A program made the translations under genes and the position numbers. 64,000 bases of DNA from CAZCJU01 sp964562175 (GTDB taxonomy: Bacteria; Bacillota; Clostridia; Oscillospirales; CAG-272). The stretch is taken from positions 1 through 64,000 of the forward strand of contig CAZLRV010000008.1 in assembly GCA_964562175.1 (NCBI GenBank). The letters run 5' to 3'. The notes under the pieces were generated by a model. That model did no database searches. It saw only the letters and a list, made by a program, of their open reading frames with translations, and was not told where the DNA came from. Below, one piece after another: positions 27,194 to 35,864 of the stretch (its first letter is position 1; each line of letters opens with the position of its first letter).

Positions 27194-27852
27194 TATAAAA
27201 TTTCTTCCAGCTTCTCAATGGTCGGCGCAACGAGCGTCGCGCCGCATTCCGTAAGCTTATCCTCGGGAAAAGAGGTGGTTATACCGAGAGAGGGCATATT
27301 TGCCGCCACTGCGGCACGTATACCGTTCAATGCGTCCTCGCATACCAAGCAATGCTCGGGCGAGACGCCCAATACCTCGGCACCTCTGAGATAAATATCG
27401 GGACTCGGCTTGTTATGTACGATATCCTCGCCCGTGATGAGTGCATCGAATTCATCGTGCAGACCGAGGGCTTTGAGATTGAAAGCCAGCTTCATTCTGT
27501 CCGCACTCGTGCATACGGCTGTCTTTATGCCTCTGCTCTTGAGATACCTGACGACTCGTGACGAGTACGGAAAGGCGATGCTCTCACCCTCGGATATGAG
27601 CCTGCCGTAAACGGTGTAAGCCTCCTTCGTCATCTCGGGGTCATACTCAACGCCGTACATTAAAGAAACGCCGCCGAGGTATGCGACCTCGCCGGCACCG
27701 ATAAACGGTGTAAAATCCTCGCTACGAGCGTTTACACCCCATTTTTTAAGAGCAATGACGGCACTTTTGTTCATTATCCGCTCACTGTCGACAAGCACGC
27801 CGTCCATATCGAAAAGGACGGCATGTATGTCGAGCTTCTTGTTATCTATCAT
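27193..27852 (-). CDS. HAD hydrolase, beta-phosphoglucomutase-like
   Basis: A 219-aa subclass-I HAD enzyme. Motif I is VLFDMDGVLVDSE, motif II VCTSADR, motif III HNKPSPDIY and motif IV VCEDALNGIRAA. The layout fits the beta-phosphoglucomutase/phosphatase group; substrate unknown. AGGTGATAAAAT precedes the ATG. It is 20 bp after murA in the same operon. Confidence 0.88.
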   Translation of the reverse strand: MIDNKKLDIHAVLFDMDGVLVDSERIMNKSAVIALKKWGVNARSEDFTPFIGAGEVAYLGGVSLMYGVEYDPEMTKEAYTVYGRLISEGESIAFPYSSRVVRYLKSRGIKTAVCTSADRMKLAFNLKALGLHDEFDALITGEDIVHNKPSPDIYLRGAEVLGVSPEHCLVCEDALNGIRAAVAANMPSLGITTSFPEDKLTECGATLVAPTIEKLEEIL

Positions 27853-27872
27853 ATTTTATCACCTATCAAGCT

Positions 27873-29159
27873 TCAATTCGCTTGCTTATATAAATTATCG
27901 GGAGTCGTTATAAGGCTGATATCCGCTCCGACACCTCTCAGCTTTTCGACTATATGGTCGTAGCCTCTCTCGATATGGTGGATATCCTCTATCACGGTCT
28001 TTCCGCTTGCGGCAAGAGCGGCTATGATAACGGCGGCACCCGCACGCAGGTCAACGGCTCTGACGGGAGCGCCCGACAGGGGCTTACCGCCCTCAATGAC
28101 GGCTATCTTGCCGTCCACCTTTATTCCCGCACCCATGCGCTTAAGCTCCTCAACGTAGCGGAAGCGGCTCTCCCATACGCCCTCGGTCAAGTAGCTCGTA
28201 CCGTTTGCCAGACACAGCAGAACACACATCTGCGGATTCATATCTGTGGGGAAACCGGGGTAGGGCATCGTTTTGATATTGGCACGTGTAAGCTCGGTAG
28301 TGCGTGAAACTATTACCGCCTCGTCAAGCTCCTCGATCTGCACGCCCATTTCGAGCATCTTGGCTGTTATCGAATCGAGGTGCTTCGGTATAACGCCGTT
28401 TATTTTGAGCGTACCGCCCGTTGCGGCGGCGGCGATCATATAAGTGCCTGCCTCTATCATATCGGGGATTATCGTATAGCTGCAGCCGTGAAGCTCTTCA
28501 ACGCCCTTTATCTTGATAACATCCGTGCCGGCACCGGTTATGTTTGCGCCGCAGGTGTTCAAGAAGTTCGCAAGATCTACGACGTGCGGCTCGCGTGCGG
28601 CGTTCTCTATGATCGTGGTACCCTTTGCGCGAGCTGCGGCGATTATGATATTCATCGTGCCGCCGACGGTCACCCCGTCAAAATAAACGTGATTGCCGAC
28701 AAGACCGTCCTTCGCCTCGGCATCGATATATCCGCCCTCGACACGAACAGACGCGCCCAGTGCCTCAAAGCCCTTGATATGCTGGTCTATCGGGCGAATA
28801 CCGAAATCACAGCCGCCGGGACAGCCGACATATGCTCTGCCGTATCTGCCAAGCTCCGCACCGATAAGATAATACGAGGCACGCATACCTCTTACCATAT
28901 CGTAAGGCGATACGCCGCCCAAAGCGTTCTTGCAGTTTATTTGCGCCACGGTACGCTTGGGACGCTTTATCTCCGCTCCCATGCTCTTCAAAATATCAAG
29001 GCAAAGTCTGACATCGCTTATATCGGGCAAATTTTCTATCGTACAGGTATCTTCTATTAAAAGGCACGACAAAATAACGGCTACCGCCGCATTTTTCATA
29101 CCGCTGACTTCTATCTCACCGACCAGAGGCTTGCCGCCTCTTATCTCAATTTTCTTCAT
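27873..29159 (-). CDS. murA: UDP-N-acetylglucosamine 1-carboxyvinyltransferase
   Basis: A 428-aa enolpyruvyl transferase catalysing the first committed step of peptidoglycan synthesis. SGMKNAAVAVI carries the conserved Lys-Asn, PGGCDFGIRPIDQHIKG contains the catalytic, fosfomycin-sensitive Cys, and FPTDMNPQ the conserved acidic site. ATG 29159 is used because it begins the standard MKKIEIRGG N-terminus with GAGGG upstream. It heads the murA-HAD-DUF512-der-plsY operon. Confidence 0.95.
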   Translation of the reverse strand: MKKIEIRGGKPLVGEIEVSGMKNAAVAVILSCLLIEDTCTIENLPDISDVRLCLDILKSMGAEIKRPKRTVAQINCKNALGGVSPYDMVRGMRASYYLIGAELGRYGRAYVGCPGGCDFGIRPIDQHIKGFEALGASVRVEGGYIDAEAKDGLVGNHVYFDGVTVGGTMNIIIAAARAKGTTIIENAAREPHVVDLANFLNTCGANITGAGTDVIKIKGVEELHGCSYTIIPDMIEAGTYMIAAAATGGTLKINGVIPKHLDSITAKMLEMGVQIEELDEAVIVSRTTELTRANIKTMPYPGFPTDMNPQMCVLLCLANGTSYLTEGVWESRFRYVEELKRMGAGIKVDGKIAVIEGGKPLSGAPVRAVDLRAGAAVIIAALAASGKTVIEDIHHIERGYDHIVEKLRGVGADISLITTPDNLYKQAN

Positions 29160-29233
29160 AAACAAATCCCTCGGTACTATTTAATTGTTATATAACAGCC
29201 CACACGGGGCAGGTAATAAGCATAATTTTGCAT

Positions 29234-29242
29234 ATTATAACA
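29234..29242 (-). promoter_or_regulatory. Possible extended -10 promoter of murA
   Basis: On the minus strand TGTTATAAT gives an extended -10 (TGnTATAAT) about 75 bp upstream of murA. The -35 region is poor. Confidence 0.4.
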
Positions 29243-29406
29243 CGCACATTTAAAAAATAAAAGATGTAAACTGTGAAATTTACAAAAAATTAACACATCC
29301 AAGCTTATTTTTCAGCTCCGCACCTCGTATTTATTGTATTCACCGACGTCAAAATGTGTGAAGCTCCGAATAAAAAATAATTAGGTCGGGAAAATTATCT
29401 GCCCGA

Positions 29407-29438
29407 AAAATGTGGATAACTTTGGTTTTCCACATTTT
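29407..29438. repeat. Inverted repeat containing a DnaA-box-like site
   Basis: AAAATGTGGA (29407-29416) and TCCACATTTT (29429-29438) are a perfect 10-bp inverted repeat with a 12-nt loop. TGTGGATAA at 29411-29419 is the exact complement of the DnaA box TTATCCACA. TTTTCCACA at 29426-29434 is a one-mismatch box in the opposite orientation. Confidence 0.6.
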
Positions 29439-29540
29439 ACCGATACTGATACCGACCCTGTTACTGATACCGACCCTGTTACTGACACTGACACTGTTAC
29501 TGACCCTGACACTGACCCTGACACTGACCCTGACACTGAT
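29439..29540 (+). repeat. Hexanucleotide tandem repeat (ACTGAC family), 17 units
   Basis: Seventeen hexamers such as ACTGAC, CCTGAC, ACCGAC, ACTGAT and CCTGTT run without a break. Blocks alternate as dimers (ACTGAC-CCTGAC), pointing to a 12-bp higher-order unit. Slipped-strand variability would be expected. Confidence 0.85.
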
Positions 29541-29654
29541 CCGAGTCTGTGCCGACACCGCAGGAGCGGTATGACGGCTCAAGGGAGGAGAGAAAAACGG
29601 CGAGAATTTACAAAAAATTTTGCCGTCGTTAATTTTATAATTAAAAAAATATGA

Positions 29655-29660
29655 TATAAT
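29655..29660 (+). promoter_or_regulatory. Probable -10 of asd
   Basis: TATAAT 34 bp upstream of the asd ATG. No good -35 hexamer is seen at 17 bp. Confidence 0.4.
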
Positions 29661-29694
29661 ATACTGATAAAATACGTAAATCGGAGATTTGATT

Positions 29695-30783
29695 ATGGAT
29701 AGAAAATTGAAGGTCGGCATTATAGGCGCAACGGGTATGGTGGGTCAGCGTTTCGTTACGTTGCTTGATAACCATCCCATGTTTGAGGTGGTTGCGCTTG
29801 CCGCAAGCGGAAGAAGTGCGGGTAAAAAGTACGCTGAGGCACTTGACGGCAGATGGAAGCTTGATTGCGACATTCCCGCATATTCACGCGATATGACGGT
29901 CATGGACGCATCGGACATAGAAGCGATGAGCAAGCTTGTGGATTTCGTGTTCTGCGCCGTTGACATGAAGAAGGACGAGGTGCTTGCGCTTGAGGAGGCA
30001 TATGCACGTGCCGAGATACCCGTTGTTTCAAACAACTCGGCAAACCGCATGACACCCGACGTACCTATGGTGGTGCCGGAGATAAACCCCGAGCATCTTG
30101 AGATAATCCCCTATCAGAGAAAGCGACTCGGCACGAAAAAGGGCTTTATCGCCGTTAAGCCGAATTGCTCGATACAGAGCTACGTGCCTCTGCTCACGCC
30201 CTTGCTTGAGTTTGAGCCGTATGAGGTCGTAGCGACTACCTATCAGGCGATATCCGGTGCGGGCAAGACCTTTGCACAATGGCCGGAGATGACAGACAAC
30301 GTGATACCCTACATAGGCGGCGAGGAAGAAAAGAGCGAAAAGGAGCCGCTTAAGGTCTGGGGCAATATCGTCGACGGAAAGATAGTTCCCACCGACAGAA
30401 TAACGATAACCACGCAGTGCATAAGAGTTCCCGTTACCAACGGTCACACGGCGGCGGTATTCGTGAAATTCAAAAAGAAGCCGACCAAGGAGCAGATACT
30501 TGAGCGTTGGAGAGATTACGAGGGTGTAGCGCAAAAGCTGCATTTACCCTCCGCTCCCGAGCATTTTATCACGTATTTTGAAGAGGATAACAGACCTCAA
30601 GCACGCCTTGACCGCGATATTTACGGCGGTATGGGCATAACGGCGGGCAGGCTGAGAGAGGATAAGCTGTACGATTTCAAATTCGTCGGACTCTCGCATA
30701 ACACCTTGAGAGGTGCGGCGGGCGGAGCGGTGCTTATCGCAGAGCTTCTTGCCGAGCTGGGCTATATCACAGGCGAAAAATAA
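29695..30783 (+). CDS. asd: Aspartate-semialdehyde dehydrogenase, archaeal/fungal type
   Basis: A 362-aa NADPH-dependent enzyme converting aspartyl phosphate to aspartate semialdehyde (Lys/Thr/Met/diaminopimelate branch point). The N-terminal Rossmann motif is GIIGATGMVGQRF, the catalytic Cys is in KPNCSIQSY, and IPYIGGEEEKSEKEPLK together with AISGAGKTFAQWPEM is typical of the archaeal/yeast-type subfamily rather than the usual bacterial one. ATG 29695 has GGAG 9 nt upstream. It is followed 20 bp later by argH. Confidence 0.93.
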   Translation: MDRKLKVGIIGATGMVGQRFVTLLDNHPMFEVVALAASGRSAGKKYAEALDGRWKLDCDIPAYSRDMTVMDASDIEAMSKLVDFVFCAVDMKKDEVLALEEAYARAEIPVVSNNSANRMTPDVPMVVPEINPEHLEIIPYQRKRLGTKKGFIAVKPNCSIQSYVPLLTPLLEFEPYEVVATTYQAISGAGKTFAQWPEMTDNVIPYIGGEEEKSEKEPLKVWGNIVDGKIVPTDRITITTQCIRVPVTNGHTAAVFVKFKKKPTKEQILERWRDYEGVAQKLHLPSAPEHFITYFEEDNRPQARLDRDIYGGMGITAGRLREDKLYDFKFVGLSHNTLRGAAGGAVLIAELLAELGYITGEK

Positions 30784-30803
30784 GGATTCGGAGCGGTGAG
30801 CTT

Positions 30804-32171
30804 ATGAAAATGTGGGCAGGCAGATTCAAGAAGGAGCTTGACGGTGAGGTAAACGATTTCAATTCCTCCATTTCCTTCGACTGCCGTATGTATGAATGCG
30901 ACATCAAGGGCAGTATTGCACACGCGAGAATGCTCGGCGAGTGCGGTATAATCGACAAGGGCGAGAGTGAGAAGATAATAGACGGGCTTGAGAGGATACT
31001 TGAGGACATAAAAGCCGGCAGGCTTGAATTTGACCCCGAGGCAGAGGACATTCATATGTTTGTCGAGCAGGTGCTGACGGAGCGTATAGGCGATGCGGGT
31101 AAAAGACTCCATACCTCACGTTCGAGAAATGACCAGGTGGCACTTGATATACGTATGTACTTGAGGGACGAATGCTTGCGTGTTCGTGACCTCGTTAAAG
31201 GCTTGATAGGCGTTATAGTTGAGCTTGCGGAGAAAAACACACGCACGGTAATGCCCGCATATACCCATTTGCAGAGGGCTCAGCCGGTGACGTTTGCGCA
31301 CCATCTGCTCGCCTACGGCTCAATGTTCGCACGAGATACGGAGCGACTTGAGCAGACCTATAAGCGCATAAATATAATGCCGCTCGGCTCATGTGCCGTT
31401 GCGGCGACGACATACCCGATAGACAGATACATGGTATGCCGAGAGCTTGGCTTTGACGATGTAACGGAAAACTCCATGGACGGAGTATCGGACAGAGATT
31501 TCGTTATCGAGCTATGCTCCGACCTTTCGCTTGTTATGATGCACCTTTCGCGTTTTTCGGAGGAGATAATACTGTGGTGCAGCGGTGAATTTTCGTTTAT
31601 CGAGCTTGACGACGCATTTTCCACAGGCTCGTCCATAATGCCGCAGAAAAAGAACCCCGATATAGCGGAGCTTGCAAGGGGCAAGTGCGCAAGGGTATAC
31701 GGCTCGCTCAATACATTGCTTACGATGATGAAGGGACTTCCGCTTGCGTACAATAAGGATATGCAGGAGGATAAGGAAGCGATATTCGATGCGCTTGACA
31801 ATACGGAGTTGTGCCTGTCCGTGTTTGCGAAAATGCTCGCAACTGTCACGGTAAAGGGAGAAAATATGCTCAATGCCGCACGCCACGGCTTTATAAACGC
31901 AACGGATTGTGCGGATTATCTCGTTAAGCACGGTATGCCGTTCAGAGACGCATATAAGACCGTCGGCTCACTTGTGGCGTATTGCATAGAAAAAAATACA
32001 TCGCTTGACGCACTCACCCTTGACGAATATAAAGAGTTTTCGCCTGTATTCGACAAGGACGTGTATGAGGCGATAGACCTGTACAGCTGTGTTCAGGGCA
32101 GAGCGGTAGTCGGCGGCCCCGCCGAGCAAAGCACCGCAAGGCAGATAGAAAAGCTGAAAAAGCTTTTATAA
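30804..32171 (+). CDS. argH: Argininosuccinate lyase
   Basis: A 455-aa tetrameric lyase splitting argininosuccinate to arginine and fumarate. N-terminal MWAGRFKKELD, HTSRSRNDQVALD and the fumarase-superfamily signature GSSIMPQKKNPD (flexible catalytic loop) are intact. GGTGAG precedes the ATG. Downstream of asd by 20 bp, so probably co-transcribed. argG is not in the window. Confidence 0.96.
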   Translation: MKMWAGRFKKELDGEVNDFNSSISFDCRMYECDIKGSIAHARMLGECGIIDKGESEKIIDGLERILEDIKAGRLEFDPEAEDIHMFVEQVLTERIGDAGKRLHTSRSRNDQVALDIRMYLRDECLRVRDLVKGLIGVIVELAEKNTRTVMPAYTHLQRAQPVTFAHHLLAYGSMFARDTERLEQTYKRINIMPLGSCAVAATTYPIDRYMVCRELGFDDVTENSMDGVSDRDFVIELCSDLSLVMMHLSRFSEEIILWCSGEFSFIELDDAFSTGSSIMPQKKNPDIAELARGKCARVYGSLNTLLTMMKGLPLAYNKDMQEDKEAIFDALDNTELCLSVFAKMLATVTVKGENMLNAARHGFINATDCADYLVKHGMPFRDAYKTVGSLVAYCIEKNTSLDALTLDEYKEFSPVFDKDVYEAIDLYSCVQGRAVVGGPAEQSTARQIEKLKKLL

Positions 32172-32195
32172 CATTTAATATAAAGAAAACGCAAG

Positions 32196-32222
32196 GACGG
32201 GAGCAAGCCTCCCGTCTTTTTT
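32196..32222 (+). terminator. Intrinsic terminator after argH
   Basis: Perfect 8-bp stem GACGGGAG/CTCCCGTC (32196-32203, 32209-32216), 5-nt loop, then TTTTTT. Confidence 0.9.
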
Positions 32223-32298
32223 CTCCCGTCCGCAAGGACGTATCTCGTTACGCAATCGGCGGTCATACAAAGCGAGGCGGGGCGTGTGAATGAGACTG

Positions 32299-32820
32299 TC
32301 AATTTGATTTGACACGGTAGATATGCGTGTAGAGGGTGTGTTTTATTTGCTCAAACTCTTGTCGGGTGAGCTTGCCGAGGGTCGTCATTATACGAAGCTC
32401 GACGGGGCTTCTGTCAGCCGAAAAGGGCGGCTGGCAATAATCGTATTCGTTCAGAAAAAAGCCGTTTCTTTCGTAAAAGGCGATACGACGCTTTGCCGTA
32501 GGTGTTTCGGGTGGCTCAACTTCAAGGCATATGCGGTGCGGTATGAGCTTTTTCAGCTCGGCAAGCACGAGTGAGCCGGTGCCGTGACCTCTGAATTTCT
32601 CGTTTACCGCAAAATGCTCGACGAATGCCAAGCCGTCAAGCTCGTATACCGTGATAAAGGCGCAAAGCTCATCACCGAGATCAAGTCCGTATGCCGTATA
32701 TCTGCTGTCGGAAAACAGCTTTTCCTGCTCTGAGCGCTGTCTGTACTCATCTCGGGGGAAGCTGTTTTGCATTATTTCAAACATTTCATCAAATCGGTTT
32801 TCGTTTAATTTTTCAAGCAT
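32299..32820 (-). CDS. GNAT family N-acetyltransferase
   Basis: A 173-aa acetyltransferase. The acetyl-CoA binding segment reads VNEKFRGHGTGSLVLAEL (Q/RxxGxG/A) and is preceded by FVEHFAV, with RRIAFYERNGFF as motif B. The substrate is unknown. AAGGACGG precedes the ATG. Divergent from the small membrane protein gene at 32910. Confidence 0.87.
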   Translation of the reverse strand: MLEKLNENRFDEMFEIMQNSFPRDEYRQRSEQEKLFSDSRYTAYGLDLGDELCAFITVYELDGLAFVEHFAVNEKFRGHGTGSLVLAELKKLIPHRICLEVEPPETPTAKRRIAFYERNGFFLNEYDYCQPPFSADRSPVELRIMTTLGKLTRQEFEQIKHTLYTHIYRVKSN

Positions 32821-32909
32821 TTTATTTCCGTCCTTTTATGTTACTTTTGTTATTTTTGCCCCACATCCCGAATATATTAATAAGAAATATGAGTAGGGAG
32901 GTCGTTTTT

Positions 32910-33440
32910 ATGTCAATATTCGTTTCGTCACGCATCGGCTTTGCCGTGAACTGCATATGCGGCGTGCTGTTGCATTTCGCTTACGCTCTGTCGGGAAAGA
33001 ATAAAGCCGTTGCCGTGCTTTCCGCCGTGAACGAATCTACATGGGAGCATATGAAGCTGCTTTTTGTACCCGCATTTTTGTATTCGCTCGTGCAATACTT
33101 CTTTTTTAAGAATATCGACGATTATCTATGCGTAAGGCTGAGGAGCATTGCGATAGGTCTTTTGCTTATTCCCGTGCTTTTTTACACCTACAACGGCGTT
33201 ATCGGAAAATCGCCCGGCTGGGTGAATATCGGCGTGTTTATCGTATCCTGTGCGGTTATGTACATATACGAGGCGAAGGTCTTCGCGACGGCTCGAATAT
33301 GCGATAACGCTTTTTGCTCTCATGCTTGCTTTTGCGTTTTGTGTATTCTTGCCGTGCTGTTTGTCATCTTTACGTTTGCACCGCCGCATATCGGTATATT
33401 CAAGGACCCGGTAACGGGCGGCTACGGAGTCGGTGCCTGA
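32910..33440 (+). CDS. Small multi-spanning membrane protein (DUF6512-like)
   Basis: A 176-aa protein with about five hydrophobic helices and the motif SAVNESTWEHMKLLFVPAF, characteristic of a small Firmicutes family of unknown function (DUF6512-like). GGGAGG lies 8 nt before ATG 32910, favouring it over ATG 32889. Its last 19 nt overlap the convergent ABC ATPase gene. Confidence 0.7.
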   Translation: MSIFVSSRIGFAVNCICGVLLHFAYALSGKNKAVAVLSAVNESTWEHMKLLFVPAFLYSLVQYFFFKNIDDYLCVRLRSIAIGLLLIPVLFYTYNGVIGKSPGWVNIGVFIVSCAVMYIYEAKVFATARICDNAFCSHACFCVLCILAVLFVIFTFAPPHIGIFKDPVTGGYGVGA

Positions 33441-35059
33441 AGCTTTTTGCCGTTTGCTTTACATAGCTTTGCAAGGCTCTCCACGCTTACGGCTCGCTCG
33501 TAATAGCCTCGGCTCATGCGTGAGGCACTTGTCGTGTAGAAGCTGTTTTCGGAGAAAAATTCATCGGGTGTACCCGTGGAAGCTATGCCGCCGTGAAAAA
33601 ACATTCCTATTCTGTCGGCACATGAGGCGGCAAACTCAATGTCGTGCGTTACGAGAACCACCGTAGTGCTTTTTTTCAGCTCTCGCAGACGCTCGGCGAG
33701 AGCTGACTTTTTCTCGCCGTCAAGCCCTTTCGTTATCTCGTCCATGAAAATTATTCTCGGCTTTTTTGCCAATACTTTTGCCAATGCGACAAGCTGTTGC
33801 TGTCCGCCCGATAGGTCGTAGGGGTGGCACTCAAGCAGAGGTATGAGGTCATCCGACAGCTCGGCTATGCTTGAGCCGACCTCCTCAAGCTCCGCACGTA
33901 CTGTGTTTTTCAAATACAAGGTCTGCACATCCTGCGGCAGATACGCCGCACAGCCGCCGTAAAGCGAGCCGTTTTTGTAGTCTTTTATATTCTTTCCGAA
34001 AAGCTTTATTTTTCCCGTATAGGGCTTGAGCAGACCGAGAAAAACACGAAGTGCCGTGGTCTTGCCGGAGCCGTTGCCGCCGAGAATGCAAAATATCTCG
34101 TTTTCGTATACCTTAAGCGAAAGCTCACCGAGAATATCGGGCGAGCCTTTTTCATATCCGAAGCAGACATCGGAGCATTCAAGGGCAAGCCTGTCACTAT
34201 GCTCGTACTTTTTTTGAGGCAGTGATACGATATCGTTTTTGTATTCACGCTCGATAAGCTCACGCCCCTCCCCTACGGAAATCGGCACGTTTGAATGCTC
34301 ACCGAGCATATGGGCAAGCCTTATCGGTGCGGGAAGTGAGGGCAAAAGTGCGGAGTCGGCAAGCTTTTTCACTACCTGTCGCGGCTCACCGCAGTGTATC
34401 AGCCGTCCCTTTTCCATAACGAGCATTTTGTCGCATATCGGGATAAGCCGCTCAAGCCGATGCTCGGCTATTATCACGGTGAGTGACAGCTCGTCGTTCA
34501 ATTTTTTCAAGATATTTATAAAATCGTCTGCGGCAATGGGGTCAAGCTGTGAGGTCGGCTCATCAAGTATGAGTATTTTCGGGTCGCATACCATTACCGA
34601 GGCTAAATTCAAAAGCTGTGCTTGACCGCCGGAGAGGGAGGCGACATCTTTTTCATAATCCTTTTCCATGCCGAAATAGCCGCATATCTCGGCAATTCTT
34701 CTTGATATGGTATTTCTGTCCGCACCGGCGTTTTCAAGACCGAATGCCAGCTCGTGCCATACCTTGTCGCATACCGTTTGCCGCCGTACGTCCTGTGCGA
34801 CAAAGCCGACGGAGAACGCCGCTCGGCGCGGATCAAGTTCGTCACGGTCGATACCGTTATATAAAACACGCCCCTCAAGCTCACCGAGCGGCGTAAGCTC
34901 TCTTTTTAGTAATCGCAAAAGCGTGGATTTTCCGCAACCCGTCGCACCGCACAGCACGACAAGCTCGCCGCGTCGTACCTCAAAGGATACCTCGTCCACC
35001 GCACGTACCGCCGAGTCGGGATAGGTAAAGCTCAGACCCCGAGCCTTTAATATTTCCAT
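33422..35059 (-). CDS. ECF-type energy-coupling ATPase, two fused ABC domains
   Basis: A 545-aa ATPase whose halves resemble EcfA1 and EcfA2 of energy-coupling factor (vitamin/metal) importers. Half 1: Walker A GATGCGKST, signature LSGGQAQL, Walker B ILILDEPTSQLD. Half 2: Walker A GGNGSGKTT, signature LSGGQQQL, Walker B IIFMDEITKGLD. Both catalytic sites look intact. The T component and substrate-specific S component are not in the neighbourhood, which leaves the substrate unknown. Confidence 0.85.
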   Translation of the reverse strand: MEILKARGLSFTYPDSAVRAVDEVSFEVRRGELVVLCGATGCGKSTLLRLLKRELTPLGELEGRVLYNGIDRDELDPRRAAFSVGFVAQDVRRQTVCDKVWHELAFGLENAGADRNTISRRIAEICGYFGMEKDYEKDVASLSGGQAQLLNLASVMVCDPKILILDEPTSQLDPIAADDFINILKKLNDELSLTVIIAEHRLERLIPICDKMLVMEKGRLIHCGEPRQVVKKLADSALLPSLPAPIRLAHMLGEHSNVPISVGEGRELIEREYKNDIVSLPQKKYEHSDRLALECSDVCFGYEKGSPDILGELSLKVYENEIFCILGGNGSGKTTALRVFLGLLKPYTGKIKLFGKNIKDYKNGSLYGGCAAYLPQDVQTLYLKNTVRAELEEVGSSIAELSDDLIPLLECHPYDLSGGQQQLVALAKVLAKKPRIIFMDEITKGLDGEKKSALAERLRELKKSTTVVLVTHDIEFAASCADRIGMFFHGGIASTGTPDEFFSENSFYTTSASRMSRGYYERAVSVESLAKLCKANGKKLQAPTP

Positions 35060-35115
35060 TTGAAATCATTCCCAAAAATCATTGTATTGCAAGCACCGTA
35101 TGCAAGCACGTGCCT

Positions 35116-35144
35116 ATTCTACCACATTTCCGTTTTTTTTGCAA
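35116..35144 (-). promoter_or_regulatory. Promoter of the ECF ATPase gene
   Basis: On the minus strand TTGCAA (35139-35144), 17-bp spacer, TAGAAT (35116-35121), 57 bp upstream of the start. Confidence 0.55.
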
Positions 35145-35160
35145 GCCCCCTGCGGCAAAT

Positions 35161-35198
35161 AAAAAAGTGCCGCATATCATTCGGGCGATATGCGGCAC
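35161..35198 (-). terminator. Intrinsic terminator of the ArsR-nitroreductase operon
   Basis: Perfect 12-bp stem GTGCCGCATATC/GATATGCGGCAC (35167-35178, 35187-35198) followed on the minus strand by TTTTTT. It insulates the ATPase gene from the operon upstream. Confidence 0.93.
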
Positions 35199-35206
35199 GT
35201 TGGGCT

Positions 35207-35863
35207 TTATTTGAATTTCTTTCCGCTTCCCAATTCAAAATGGTATTTTGCGATACCGAGGTCTATTTTGGAATAAAAGCCGAATGAGGTTGTCGCTGCT
35301 ACCCTGCCGTCCTCGTAGATGAATTTGAATTTCTGCTGATTCATTGCCGTCGGGGCAAGCAAAGCCGCCGCCACGCCTCGGTTGAACCATTCGGGCGTTT
35401 TATCGCTTGCGTTGCTTACTTGCTCGATCTGCTTTGAGGTGTGTGCCACTCCCTGCGTTTTGCCGTAGCCGAGGGCTATCACGACAGTAAGACGCTCGCC
35501 CTTGTCTATTTTGAATGCGCTCGGTATTTTTTTATACGTCATTGCCACCCAACAGCTGTTAAGCCCGAGCGTTTGAGCAAAAAGCACGAGTCGCTGTCCG
35601 TAGTATCCGCACAGCTCCTCAAGCTTATCGCTTTTCTTGCCGATAAGCGCAATGTAATTTTTCACGCCCTCAAATTTTCCGTAATGTGCCATAAAGCCGT
35701 CAAAAGCCTTCGGCTCGTTTTCGACGAGCTGTATATGCAGCCCGCTTTCTTTGTTGCACAGCTCCGTCTGCGTTTGCAGAGCGGTCAACACATCGCCCTC
35801 AATGGGGCGGTCGATGTATTGACGCACGCTGTGCCGTTTTTCCATAGCTTCCGAAAGTTCCAT
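35207..35863 (-). CDS. Nitroreductase-family flavoprotein
   Basis: A 218-aa FMN-type oxidoreductase. The N-terminal KRHSVRQYIDRPIE motif binds the FMN phosphate, GLNSCWVAMTYKK and the C-terminal AALLAPTAMNQQKF complete the fold. The start at 35863 is chosen by GGAG upstream and by the family N-terminus. It follows the ArsR gene by 1 nt, so it is co-transcribed with and likely controlled by it. The electron acceptor is unknown. Confidence 0.87.
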   Translation of the reverse strand: MELSEAMEKRHSVRQYIDRPIEGDVLTALQTQTELCNKESGLHIQLVENEPKAFDGFMAHYGKFEGVKNYIALIGKKSDKLEELCGYYGQRLVLFAQTLGLNSCWVAMTYKKIPSAFKIDKGERLTVVIALGYGKTQGVAHTSKQIEQVSNASDKTPEWFNRGVAAALLAPTAMNQQKFKFIYEDGRVAATTSFGFYSKIDLGIAKYHFELGSGKKFK

Positions 35864-35864
35864 T

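Larger units (their letters stand above)
29160..29694. other. 535-bp intergenic region between murA and asd
   Basis: AT-rich divergent region without a convincing gene. It contains a perfect 12-bp palindrome TGTTATATAACA (29186-29197), a possible murA promoter, an inverted repeat with a DnaA-box-like sequence (29407-29438), a hexanucleotide repeat (29439-29540) and the asd promoter region. Short frames over the repeat read Thr-Asp/Asp-Pro on one strand and Ser-Val-Arg on the other and look fortuitous. Confidence 0.6.

Noticed and set aside
29407..29438. DnaA boxes as a replication origin
   Set aside because: Too few boxes, no dnaA/dnaN/gyrB neighbourhood; left as a regulatory curiosity.
29412..29654. 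Small frames across the hexamer repeat encoding Thr-Asp/Asp-Pro or Ser-Val-Arg repeats
   Set aside because: An in-frame hexamer repeat always yields dipeptide repeats; there is no ribosome site and the flanks are not protein-like.
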